DNA of 5,430 nucleotides from Geodermatophilaceae bacterium (GTDB taxonomy: Bacteria; Actinomycetota; Actinomycetes; Mycobacteriales; Geodermatophilaceae), in contig JACCSC010000393.1 of assembly GCA_013813215.1 (NCBI GenBank), forward strand, positions 1 to 5,430, given 5' to 3'. The translations under genes and the position numbers were made by a program. Shown one piece after another: positions 1 through 4,256 of the stretch. Position 1 is the stretch's first letter. Each line of letters starts with the position of its first letter. The notes beneath the pieces are model-generated. The model did not search any database, was not told the origin of the DNA, and saw only the letters and a list, made by a program, of their open reading frames with translations.

Positions 1-416
1 GCGGTGCTGATCTGCTCCTCGCTGAGGTTCAGCGGCGGACCGGTGATCCACTCCTGGATCTCGGTGAGACCGTCCGCTGCGCGGTCGGCGATGTCCTGTG
101 CCTGGCTGACCACCGGCGGCGTGATCAGCGCGATGACGCCGCCCAGGACGATGAGGGCTCCGACCACAGCAACCAGCGCGGCCAACGCCGGTGGCCAGCC
201 CTTCTTGCGCAGCCACGCGGTCGGTGGCCAGAGCGCAGTGGACAGGGTGAGCGCCAGGAGGATCGGCAACACGATGATCCACAGCCGGCCCAGGACGTAC
301 CCCACGATCACGAACGCGGCGGCGACGGCGATCAGCCGCAGGCTCCAACGGGCCAGGGTGGCGAACCCGTGGCCGATCGCGTCGGTGCGCTCGCGCCTTC
401 GCCGCGGTCCGGTCAT
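1..416 (-). CDS. AI-2E family transporter, N-terminal part (truncated by window edge)
   Basis: The minus strand is open from an ATG at 416-414 to the left edge (about 138 residues) and continues outside. The product starts with a basic tail (MTGPRRRRERTD). A hydrophobic stretch follows (LIAVAAAFVIVGYVLGRLW, IIVLPILLALTLSTALWPP), then a KKGWPPALAAL turn, a second membrane pair (AALVAVVGALIVLGGVIALITP) and a soluble stretch (VVSQAQDIADRAADGLTEIQEW). This order of two N-terminal helical hairpins followed by a helical QA..I...L segment is the pattern of AI-2E/PerM-type transporters, polytopic proteins that export small molecules or ions. The substrate cannot be read here. An in-frame GTG at 443-441 would add nine residues (VTGTDHDGP); neither start has a clear ribosome binding site. 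The gene is divergent from the YjbR-like gene, with about 125-150 bp between them. Confidence 0.85.
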   Translation of the reverse strand, partial: MTGPRRRRERTDAIGHGFATLARWSLRLIAVAAAFVIVGYVLGRLWIIVLPILLALTLSTALWPPTAWLRKKGWPPALAALVAVVGALIVLGGVIALITPPVVSQAQDIADRAADGLTEIQEWITGPPLNLSEEQIST

Positions 417-533
417 CGGTCCATCGTGGTCCGTGCCGGTCACCCCGCGCGAGCCGGACCGCGTGCGGCGACTACCGGGCCGGCCGACGCCGGGCCTTCG
501 GGACGCGGCGGTCCGCTTGTCGGTGCGCGTGCC

Positions 534-539
534 TAGTCT
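534..539 (+). promoter_or_regulatory. Possible -10 box (TAGTCT) of the YjbR/DUF1905 gene
   Basis: TAGTCT fits the TANNNT -10 pattern common in actinobacteria. It lies 28 bases before the start codon, so a transcript starting about seven bases downstream would have a 5' leader of roughly 20 nt containing the ribosome binding site. No convincing -35 box is visible at 16-18 bases upstream. This is a pattern match only. Confidence 0.35.
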
Positions 540-555
540 GTGCGACGGCGAGGAC

Positions 556-561
556 GGGAGG
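556..561 (+). promoter_or_regulatory. Ribosome binding site (GGGAGG) that fixes the start at 568
   Basis: GGGAGG lies six bases before the ATG at 568. The reading frame is open much further upstream, back to the left edge of the window. That extension is antisense to the AI-2E gene and gives a low-complexity Arg/Ser/Pro sequence, so this site selects the real start. Confidence 0.75.
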
Positions 562-567
562 ACTTCG

Positions 568-1302
568 ATGGCCGACGCGGACGACGTACGTCGCCTCGCG
601 CTCACCCTGCCGCACGTGGTGGAGATCGACAGCGAGGGCTTCGACTTCCGGGTCGCCGGCAAGGGGTTCGTCTGGTCGTATCCCGAGCGCCTGCCGGGCA
701 GGTCCCGCGTGATCCGGACCGACGTCGCGGTGTTGTTCGTCGGGGACGAGGCCGAGAAGCAGGCTCTCCTGCTCGGCGAACCGGAGGTGTTCTTCACCAC
801 GACGGGGTACGACGGCGTGCCGTTGGTGCTCCTGCGGCTGGCCGAGGTCGACCTCGAGCGCCTGGAGGAACTGGTCACCGACGCCTGGCGGATGAGGGGG
901 TCGAGCGACCTCGTCGATGAGCGCGTAGGGCCTGGGTCCGGTCGACCGGACGCTTCGCCGCGTCTCCCGGGGCCGATGGAACTGGAGTTCAGCGGCGAGA
1001 TGTGGTTCTGGAAAGGGCCGGCGCCGCACCACTTCATCACGGTGCCGGAAGCGGAGTGCTCGGCGCTGAAGGCGGCGTCGGCGTCCGTCACCTACGGCTG
1101 GGGCATGATCCCGGTCGCTGCCCGAATCGGGGAGACCGGGTGGACCACGTCGCTGTTTCCCAAGGAGGGGCGCTACATCGTGCCGGTGAAGGCCGCAGTC
1201 CAAGCGGCCGAAGGGCTCGAGGTCGGAGACACGGTGACGGTCCGTCTAGTCGTCGAGGCCCGTCCGGTCCGCGAACCAGCTGCTCGATCGGAACGACGAT
1301 GA
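568..1302 (+). CDS. YjbR/MmcQ-domain and DUF1905-domain fusion protein
   Basis: The protein has 244 residues in two recognisable parts. Residues 1-112 have the YjbR/MmcQ shape: LALTLPHVVE at the N-terminus, a DFRVAGKGFVW strand pair, then PEVFFTTTGYDGVPLVLLRLAEVD and a closing LEELVTDAWRMR helix. This alpha/beta domain is described as DNA-binding-like, but its biochemical role is not known. Residues 113-136 form a Gly/Pro/Ser linker. Residues 137-232 match DUF1905: MELEFSGEMWFWKGPAPHHFITVPE, then YGWGMIPVAARIGETGWTTSLFPKEGRYIVPVKAAV and GLEVGDTVTVRLVVEAR. DUF1905 proteins are small beta-rich domains of unknown function, often found alone or with a YdeI-type helix. The start is set by GGGAGG six bases upstream. 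No stop or strong internal ribosome site separates the halves, so one polypeptide is the simplest reading. It appears to be a single-gene transcript. Confidence 0.85.
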   Translation: MADADDVRRLALTLPHVVEIDSEGFDFRVAGKGFVWSYPERLPGRSRVIRTDVAVLFVGDEAEKQALLLGEPEVFFTTTGYDGVPLVLLRLAEVDLERLEELVTDAWRMRGSSDLVDERVGPGSGRPDASPRLPGPMELEFSGEMWFWKGPAPHHFITVPEAECSALKAASASVTYGWGMIPVAARIGETGWTTSLFPKEGRYIVPVKAAVQAAEGLEVGDTVTVRLVVEARPVREPAARSERR

Positions 1303-1313
1303 GGCGGTCGGCT

Positions 1314-1362
1314 GCGAAGTAGTAGTTCCGACTTCGCCGGTCCGCGGCAGGTGCGGACCCGG
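1314..1362 (+). terminator. Two consecutive hairpins after the YjbR/DUF1905 gene; possible terminator
   Basis: GCGAAGT (1314-1320) pairs with ACTTCGC (1331-1337). Immediately after, GGTCCGC (1339-1345) pairs with GCGGACC (1353-1359), extendable by CC/GG around a single bulged C. The first stem begins 12 bases after the stop codon. There is no U-tract, so any terminator role is inferred from position and stem strength only. The insertion sequence begins seven bases beyond. Confidence 0.4.
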
Positions 1363-1377
1363 ATCGCGGCTACTTGT

Positions 1378-1383
1378 TTCATT
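1378..1383 (+). promoter_or_regulatory. Left-end -10 half of a predicted circle-junction promoter (TTCATT)
   Basis: If element ends are joined through the GC core, the right-end TTGACA box lies 18 bases before this TTCATT hexamer. Transcription starting about seven bases downstream would begin at about 1390, the first base of the strong 5' hairpin. TTCATT is a weak -10 (three of six consensus positions). The neighbouring 17-base choice, TTTCAT at 1377-1382, is no better. In the inserted state the -35 is absent. Confidence 0.4.
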
Positions 1384-1389
1384 GACCCA

Positions 1390-1575
1390 GGACCGGTGCC
1401 TGGCAAGGCTCGGTCCAGGCGCCCGGTCCGTCGCTCTCATTGCGGCTGCCCATGCTGACCTTCAGGGGTCCCGTGTGGCTCTCACATGGCTTGCGCGGGC
1501 CGGGCGTCGCAGAGCCGAGAGAGGCTCAAGAGGGGTCTGCCTAGCTCGAAGTAGCGTTGCCCTCCCGGCTCGACA
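1390..1575 (+). ncRNA. Candidate IS110 bridge RNA with target and donor guide loops
   Basis: This non-coding left end folds by eye into three modules in the order known for IS110 bridge RNAs. The 5' stem-loop pairs 1390-1403 with 1415-1429 (14 bp, one G-U, one bulge). In the target-binding loop, LTG ATTGCGGC (1439-1446) and RTG CACATGGC (1483-1490) flank an inner hairpin (1448-1460 with 1467-1479). The donor-binding loop is closed by 1496-1504 with 1564-1572 (9 bp, one G-U). It holds a GAGCC/GGCTC hairpin (1512-1527), LDG AGAGGGGT (1529-1536) and RDG AAGTAGC (1549-1555). LTG equals the left flank plus core (ATCGCG-GC), with U for C giving a G-U pair on the bottom strand. RTG is the exact reverse complement of GC-CATGTG. 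LDG equals the element's right end (2816-2823). RDG is the reverse complement of GC-TACTT at the left end. The 3' end is approximate. The length of about 180 nt resembles the 177-nt bridge RNA of IS621. No folding programme was run. Confidence 0.8.
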
Positions 1576-1597
1576 ACCCAGTGATGGATCGAGCAAT

Positions 1598-1603
1598 GGA
1601 GGA
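1598..1603 (+). promoter_or_regulatory. Ribosome binding site (GGAGGA) deciding the GTG start of the transposase
   Basis: GGAGGA lies six bases before GTG 1610. It is downstream of the predicted bridge RNA, so the guide RNA and the transposase coding region do not overlap. Confidence 0.75.
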
Positions 1604-1609
1604 ACCAGG

Positions 1610-2812
1610 GTGAGCACTGCCAGCAACCGTGTGGTGATCGGGATGGACCCGCACAAGCGGTCGGTCACGATCGAGATGATGACCCCGGACGAGATCGTCG
1701 TGGGTGGTGGCCGGTTCGACACCAACGAGGCCGGGTTCGCCGCGATGATGCGTTACGTCAGCACCCCCCGGCCTGGCCGTGAGGACCGTGTCTGGGCGGT
1801 CGAGGGCTGCAACGGGATCGGTCACCACGTCGCGATGAGACTCCTCGCCGTCGGCGAAGAAGTCGTCGATGTCCCGCCGAAGTTCTCGGCGCGGGTCAGG
1901 ATGTTTGCGACCGGTCAGGGACGCAAGACCGACGTCACCGATGCCCACTCCGTGGCGCTGGTCGGGACCCGGATGGCCGGGCTTCGTCCGGTGGTCAACG
2001 ACGAACAGCTCGCGGTCCTGCGGGTCCTGGTCGACCGACGCCGGTCGCTGGGTGAGGACCACACCCGGATGGTGTCCCAGCTGCATGCCCATCTGCTCGA
2101 GCTCATCCCCGGCGGGGCGAAGAAGGACCTCTCCGCCGCCCAGGCAAAGACACTGCTCGCCAAGGTCCGACCGCGCGACATCGCCGGCAAGACCCGTCGT
2201 CGCGTCGCTGCCGAGCTCATCGGTGACCTGGAGCGGATCTACACCCGCAAGAAGGCGGCAGACAAGGAGCTGCGCGAGCTGGTGGCCGCCACCGGCACGT
2301 CGTTGCTGGGCCTGAACGGGATCGGACCCACCGGCGCCGCACGGCTGCTGGTCGAAGTCGGCGACATCACGAGGTTCCCCGACCGCGGCCACTTCGCGTC
2401 CTGGAACGGCACCGCCCCGATCGACGCCTCTTCCGGTGACCATGTGCGGCATCGGTTGTCGCGGGCCGGGAACCGGCAGATCAACCGGACACTGCACATC
2501 ATGGCCACTGTCCAGCTGCGCAACCCCACCGAAGGTCGGGCCTACTACGACCGCAGGAAGGCCGACGGCAAGAGCTCGATGGAAGCGATGCGCTGCCTCA
2601 AACGACGGCTGTCCGACATCGTCTACCGCACCATGCTCAACGACTCCGTGGTCCACGCCATCGCGGATGGAAAGACGGGCCCGGGAGGACAACGGGGAAA
2701 CGACTCTGACTCCAGCGCGGCCGGCTCACATCCCCACACCGGCTCTTCGGACAAGTCACTTCCCGGACCCGCCAAACACGATCCTAGAACCAGACTCCCG
2801 GACGCTTCTTGA
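1610..2812 (+). CDS. IS110-family transposase (DEDD plus serine recombinase), intact
   Basis: This 400-residue enzyme recombines the excised circle into a 2-bp-core target under bridge RNA guidance. The N-terminal RuvC-like DEDD domain shows IGMDPHK (Asp13), WAVEGC (Glu65) and KTDVTDAHS (Asp108, Asp111), the full acidic tetrad. A helical Arg/Lys-rich middle follows (LRVLVDRRRSLGEDHTRMVSQLH). The C-terminal Transposase_20 domain begins LLGLNGIGPTGAARLLVEVGD. It contains ASWNGTAPIDASSGD with the catalytic-serine region (Ser274-Ser275-Gly276), then HRLSRAGNRQINRTLHIMA and the AYYDRRKADGKSSMEAMRCLKRRL helix. The Gly/Ser/Pro tail (residues ~350-400) is of a kind I associate with actinobacterial members. 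The frame is open back to 1382, but that extension lies over the bridge RNA. GTG at 1610 is chosen because GGAGGA (1598-1603) sits six bases before it and the protein then begins just ahead of the conserved domain. No frameshift or missing catalytic residue is seen. Confidence 0.95.
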   Translation: MSTASNRVVIGMDPHKRSVTIEMMTPDEIVVGGGRFDTNEAGFAAMMRYVSTPRPGREDRVWAVEGCNGIGHHVAMRLLAVGEEVVDVPPKFSARVRMFATGQGRKTDVTDAHSVALVGTRMAGLRPVVNDEQLAVLRVLVDRRRSLGEDHTRMVSQLHAHLLELIPGGAKKDLSAAQAKTLLAKVRPRDIAGKTRRRVAAELIGDLERIYTRKKAADKELRELVAATGTSLLGLNGIGPTGAARLLVEVGDITRFPDRGHFASWNGTAPIDASSGDHVRHRLSRAGNRQINRTLHIMATVQLRNPTEGRAYYDRRKADGKSSMEAMRCLKRRLSDIVYRTMLNDSVVHAIADGKTGPGGQRGNDSDSSAAGSHPHTGSSDKSLPGPAKHDPRTRLPDAS

Positions 2813-2814
2813 CA
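2809..2814 (+). promoter_or_regulatory. TTGACA -35 box at the right end, overlapping the transposase stop codon
   Basis: A perfect TTGACA consensus includes the TGA stop (2810-2812) and lies nine bases before the right core. In the integrated element it points outward into the flank. In an excised circle it would face the left end and could drive the bridge RNA and transposase, as described for other IS110 elements. Seventeen to eighteen bases into the present right flank there is GCGGAC/CGGACG, not a -10, so outward promoter activity here looks unlikely. Confidence 0.5.
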
Positions 2815-2830
2815 CAGAGGGGTGCCATGT

Positions 2831-2842
2831 GCGGACGTCCGC
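2831..2842 (+). repeat. 12-bp perfect palindrome next to the IS110 target core
   Basis: GCGGACGTCCGC is self-complementary and starts five bases beyond the right core. The preceding bases make GTGCGGAC (2829-2836), which also occurs at 1351-1358 on the left flank. In the empty site the two copies would be direct repeats on either side of the insertion point. Confidence 0.6.
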
Positions 2843-2858
2843 TGCGCCGGTGAGACAC

Positions 2859-2883
2859 CCCGGGTCCCCGACACGGGCCCGGG
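2859..2883 (+). terminator. Strong GC hairpin downstream of the IS; possible terminator
   Basis: CCCGGG (2859-2864) pairs with CCCGGG (2878-2883) and CCCG (2867-2870) with CGGG (2874-2877). The loop is ACA and two bases are bulged. A moderately T-rich stretch follows (2888-2901), not a true U-tract. Before the insertion this hairpin lay about 100 bases after the YjbR/DUF1905 stop codon, so it could have ended that transcript. Confidence 0.4.
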
Positions 2884-2956
2884 CGCGTCCTGTTCCGTGT
2901 TCCAGATGGCGGCGACGTTCCTTGAGCGGCTCCGGTGTCCCGGCTGGAGCAGCGCT

Positions 2957-3055
2957 ATTTCCTGCCTCGAGTCGGCAACGACTCGCTGCGTTCCTGAGCA
3001 GCGATGTGACGCAAAGTGACGGGAGCGATCGTTTCACGCCGCCGGTAGCGAAAAT
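2957..3055 (+). promoter_or_regulatory. Candidate c-di-GMP (GEMM-I-like) riboswitch upstream of the diguanylate cyclase
   Basis: Several elements are arranged as in the class I c-di-GMP aptamer. A hairpin is capped by a GNRA tetraloop: CGAGTCG (2968-2974), GCAA, CGACTCG (2979-2985). The characteristic GACGCAAAG follows at 3008-3016. Next comes ACGGGAGCG, a loop and CGCCGCCGG, ending in CCGGTAGC (3042-3049), which resembles the conserved GGUAGC. ATTTC (2957-2961) could pair with GAAAAT (3050-3055) as a closing helix. Against it, about 22 extra bases containing a CTGC/GCAG stem lie between the GNRA hairpin and GACGCAAAG, and the usual GGGCAAACC 5' segment is not present in classical form. The downstream diguanylate cyclase makes c-di-GMP, which supports feedback control. 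I regard this as a divergent candidate, unproved without a covariance-model search. Confidence 0.4.
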
Positions 3056-3117
3056 CTATTGGCTATGTACTCTGGTGGGTGCTTTCTCCCGCAGCTAGAG
3101 CGCTCATTTGAATACTC

Positions 3118-3147
3118 AGCGTCACCGCAGTTCGGTGACCTGACGCT
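3118..3147 (+). promoter_or_regulatory. Overlapping alternative stems just before a strong ribosome binding site
   Basis: GTCACC (3121-3126) can pair with GGTGAC (3134-3139), or AGCGTCA (3118-3124) can pair with TGACGCT (3141-3147). The two stems share GTCA, so they compete. They lie directly before GGAGGG (3149-3154), the ribosome site of the leader ORF. This could be the expression platform of the candidate riboswitch or simply a leader hairpin. Confidence 0.35.
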
Positions 3148-3158
3148 CGGAGGGCAGC

Positions 3159-3275
3159 ATGTCGCGCTACCCAGCCCACCACCGGCCTCGTCGCGCCACT
3201 GCTCAGGAGCGTCCGGGCGAGCTGCCTTTCCGGCTGCTCGGAGCAGCTCCCACCGGCTGCGGATCGGAGCCATGA
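3159..3275 (+). CDS. 38-residue leader ORF translationally coupled to the diguanylate cyclase
   Basis: The ATG at 3159 follows GGAGGG (3149-3154) at four bases. It is the best ribosome binding site in this region and better placed than the cyclase's own. The frame runs 38 codons and ends in a TGA that overlaps the cyclase ATG as ATGA (3272-3275), the classic arrangement for coupled re-initiation. The peptide is Arg/Pro-rich (it starts MSRYPAHHRPRRATAQ and ends GCGSEP). It has no membrane segment or recognised domain. It may be a short functional protein, or a leader whose translation matters only to load ribosomes onto the next gene. Its coding reality rests on the ribosome site and overlap, not on similarity. 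Confidence 0.5.
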   Translation: MSRYPAHHRPRRATAQERPGELPFRLLGAAPTGCGSEP

Positions 3276-4093
3276 TCAGCGGGAGTGGACCGGAGGCGAC
3301 GGAGGAGTTCATCTCCTCGGCCGTCGCTGGCGCTGCCGTCGCCGCGGCCAAGCGCGCTGCCCAAGCTGTGATCGAGACCCAGGCCGCCGTGTCAGCCGCC
3401 GCCCGAACCGTCGCCGAGTCATCGGCCGAGGCCGCCCGAACCGTTGCCGTGTCGGCCGCCGAGGCCGCCCAAGCCCTCGCGGCTGCCGTCGAAGCTACTG
3501 CGGTGGTGACTGCTGCCGCTGCGGCAGCTGCGGCGGCCGCGAGGCGCACCGAGGCCTGGCTGACCCATGCGATCCTGCACGACGATCTGACCGGTCTCGT
3601 CAACAGACGCCTGCTCATCGACCGACTCAGCCAGGCGCTGGCTCGCTCCAGCCGAGCCGGAACGACCGTCGCAGTGCTTTTCCTCGACCTCGACGGGTTC
3701 AAGACCGTCAACGACACCCTCGGCCACGCCATCGGCGATCAACTGCTCATGGGTGTGGCCGGCCGGCTGACAGAGTGCCTGCGAGACACCGACACCTGCG
3801 CCCGGGTCGGCGGCGACGAGTTCATCATCGTCTGCGAAGACCTCACCCACCCGGAGGGCGCCCAGCTGCTGGCCAGCCGGCTGCAGACCACGCTGGCCGC
3901 CGGGGTACCCGTCGGCGGGCGGACCCTGCCTGTCCCGGTGAGCGTCGGCATCGCCGTCAGCTCAGCCGGCTCGCGACCGCTGGACCTCATCGACGAGGCC
4001 GACCGTGCGATGTATCGAGTCAAGGGCGCTGACCGAGAGCTTGACCCACGTACAGGCCGTCCCAGGATCGCAGAACCGGCACACCACCGCTAG
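3272..4093 (+). CDS. Diguanylate cyclase (GGDEF) with Ala-rich hendecad coiled coil
   Basis: The 273-residue cytoplasmic enzyme condenses two GTP into c-di-GMP. Residues 10-95 are Ala-rich and helical. Three 11-residue units (AARTVAESSAE, AARTVAVSAAE, AAQALAAAVEA; residues 43-75) lead into ten consecutive alanines (81-90), suggesting a dimerising coiled coil. The GGDEF domain (about 100-262) is complete: DDLTGLVNRR (from 104), FLDLDGFKTVNDTLGH with metal-ligand Asp139, the inhibitory-site RDTD (171-174) exactly five residues before GGDEF (180-184), VSVGIAVSS, and EADRAMYRVKG near the end. Activity and product inhibition should both be intact. No sensor or membrane domain is seen, so control may come from the leader RNA. 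ATG 3272 overlaps the upstream ORF stop by ATGA; its own GGAG is only two bases away, consistent with coupling. The frame is open back to about 3059, but that extension crosses the structured leader and has no ribosome site. Confidence 0.92.
   Translation: MISGSGPEATEEFISSAVAGAAVAAAKRAAQAVIETQAAVSAAARTVAESSAEAARTVAVSAAEAAQALAAAVEATAVVTAAAAAAAAAARRTEAWLTHAILHDDLTGLVNRRLLIDRLSQALARSSRAGTTVAVLFLDLDGFKTVNDTLGHAIGDQLLMGVAGRLTECLRDTDTCARVGGDEFIIVCEDLTHPEGAQLLASRLQTTLAAGVPVGGRTLPVPVSVGIAVSSAGSRPLDLIDEADRAMYRVKGADRELDPRTGRPRIAEPAHHR
3398..3453 (+). repeat. 33-bp tandem repeat encoding the hendecad coiled coil
   Basis: The 23-base block at 3398-3420 recurs at 3431-3453 with three differences, offset by 33 bases, or eleven codons. 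The conserved period at DNA level suggests recent internal duplication within the helical region of the cyclase. Confidence 0.7.
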
Positions 4094-4256
4094 CGAGCCA
4101 TCAACGTCGATCGGAGCGCTCCTGGTCGACCTCCCGCGCAACCCAGGCGTCGCCGGCAGCGGTCCCGACAGCGCCATGAGCGGACCGCCCGCTGCTGCAC
4201 GGCCCGACACCCCAAAAGCCACCGGATCCCTCGTCGACCACGTTTACGGTGGCGGC
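4094..4256. other. Intergenic region between diguanylate cyclase and DUF664 gene
   Basis: No gene is visible here. It holds a perfect 10-bp palindrome, GGAGCGCTCC (4113-4122), 20 bases after the cyclase stop. That is too short a stem for a confident terminator. Confidence 0.5.
4245..4250 (+). promoter_or_regulatory. Possible -10 box (TACGGT) for leaderless DUF664 transcript
   Basis: TACGGT matches TANNNT and ends six bases before the ATG at 4257. A transcript would therefore start at or next to the start codon, a common actinobacterial arrangement. It also explains the lack of a ribosome binding site. No clear -35 is seen. Confidence 0.35.

Larger units (their letters stand above)
1369..2825 (+). 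mobile_element. Complete IS110-family insertion sequence with GC core dinucleotides at both ends
   Basis: The element carries a long left non-coding region (1371-1609), an intact IS110-type transposase and a very short right end. Like others in its family it has no obvious terminal inverted repeats. I place the boundaries by matching guide segments in the left-end RNA to the junctions: left flank ...ATCGCG, core GC (1369-1370), element start TACTTG; element end AGAGGGGT (2816-2823), core GC (2824-2825), right flank CATGTG. The dinucleotide is the only sequence shared at both junctions, as expected for IS110 recombination, which joins at a 2-bp core. Length is about 1,455 bp with one core copy. 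The long left region with the RNA upstream of the transposase fits the IS110 subgroup, not IS1111. The element sits between the YjbR/DUF1905 gene and the diguanylate cyclase leader, interrupting no recognisable gene. Confidence 0.85.

Noticed and set aside
4..567. Long in-frame upstream extension of the YjbR/DUF1905 gene
   Set aside because: It is antisense to the AI-2E transporter, whose membrane-helix pattern is clear, and reads as low-complexity Arg/Ser/Pro. GGGAGG at 556 fixes the start at 568.
1258..1331. Minus-strand stretch reading NYYFAADRLIVVPIEQL
   Set aside because: It looks protein-like but is antisense to the end of the DUF1905 domain, has no start or ribosome site, and turns into Arg/Pro low complexity on both sides.
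1382..1387. TTGACC as the -35 of a resident promoter
   Set aside because: Seventeen bases downstream is AAGGCT, a poor -10, and transcription would start inside the 5' hairpin, removing half of it.
1382..1609. N-terminal extension of the transposase
   Set aside because: It covers the bridge RNA, has no family similarity and no ribosome site. GTG 1610 has GGAGGA six bases upstream.
1541..2692. 383-codon minus-strand open frame
   Set aside because: It is the antisense shadow of the transposase in GC-rich DNA, with no recognisable motif.
3059..3271. Longer N-terminus for the diguanylate cyclase from TTG 3059 or ATG 3065
   Set aside because: It has no ribosome site and lies over structured leader sequence and the coupled leader ORF. 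The coupled ATG 3272 is better supported.
3034..3732. 232-codon minus-strand open frame, Ala-rich
   Set aside because: It is antisense to the cyclase Ala-rich coiled coil; the alanine content mirrors the GCN-rich sense strand.
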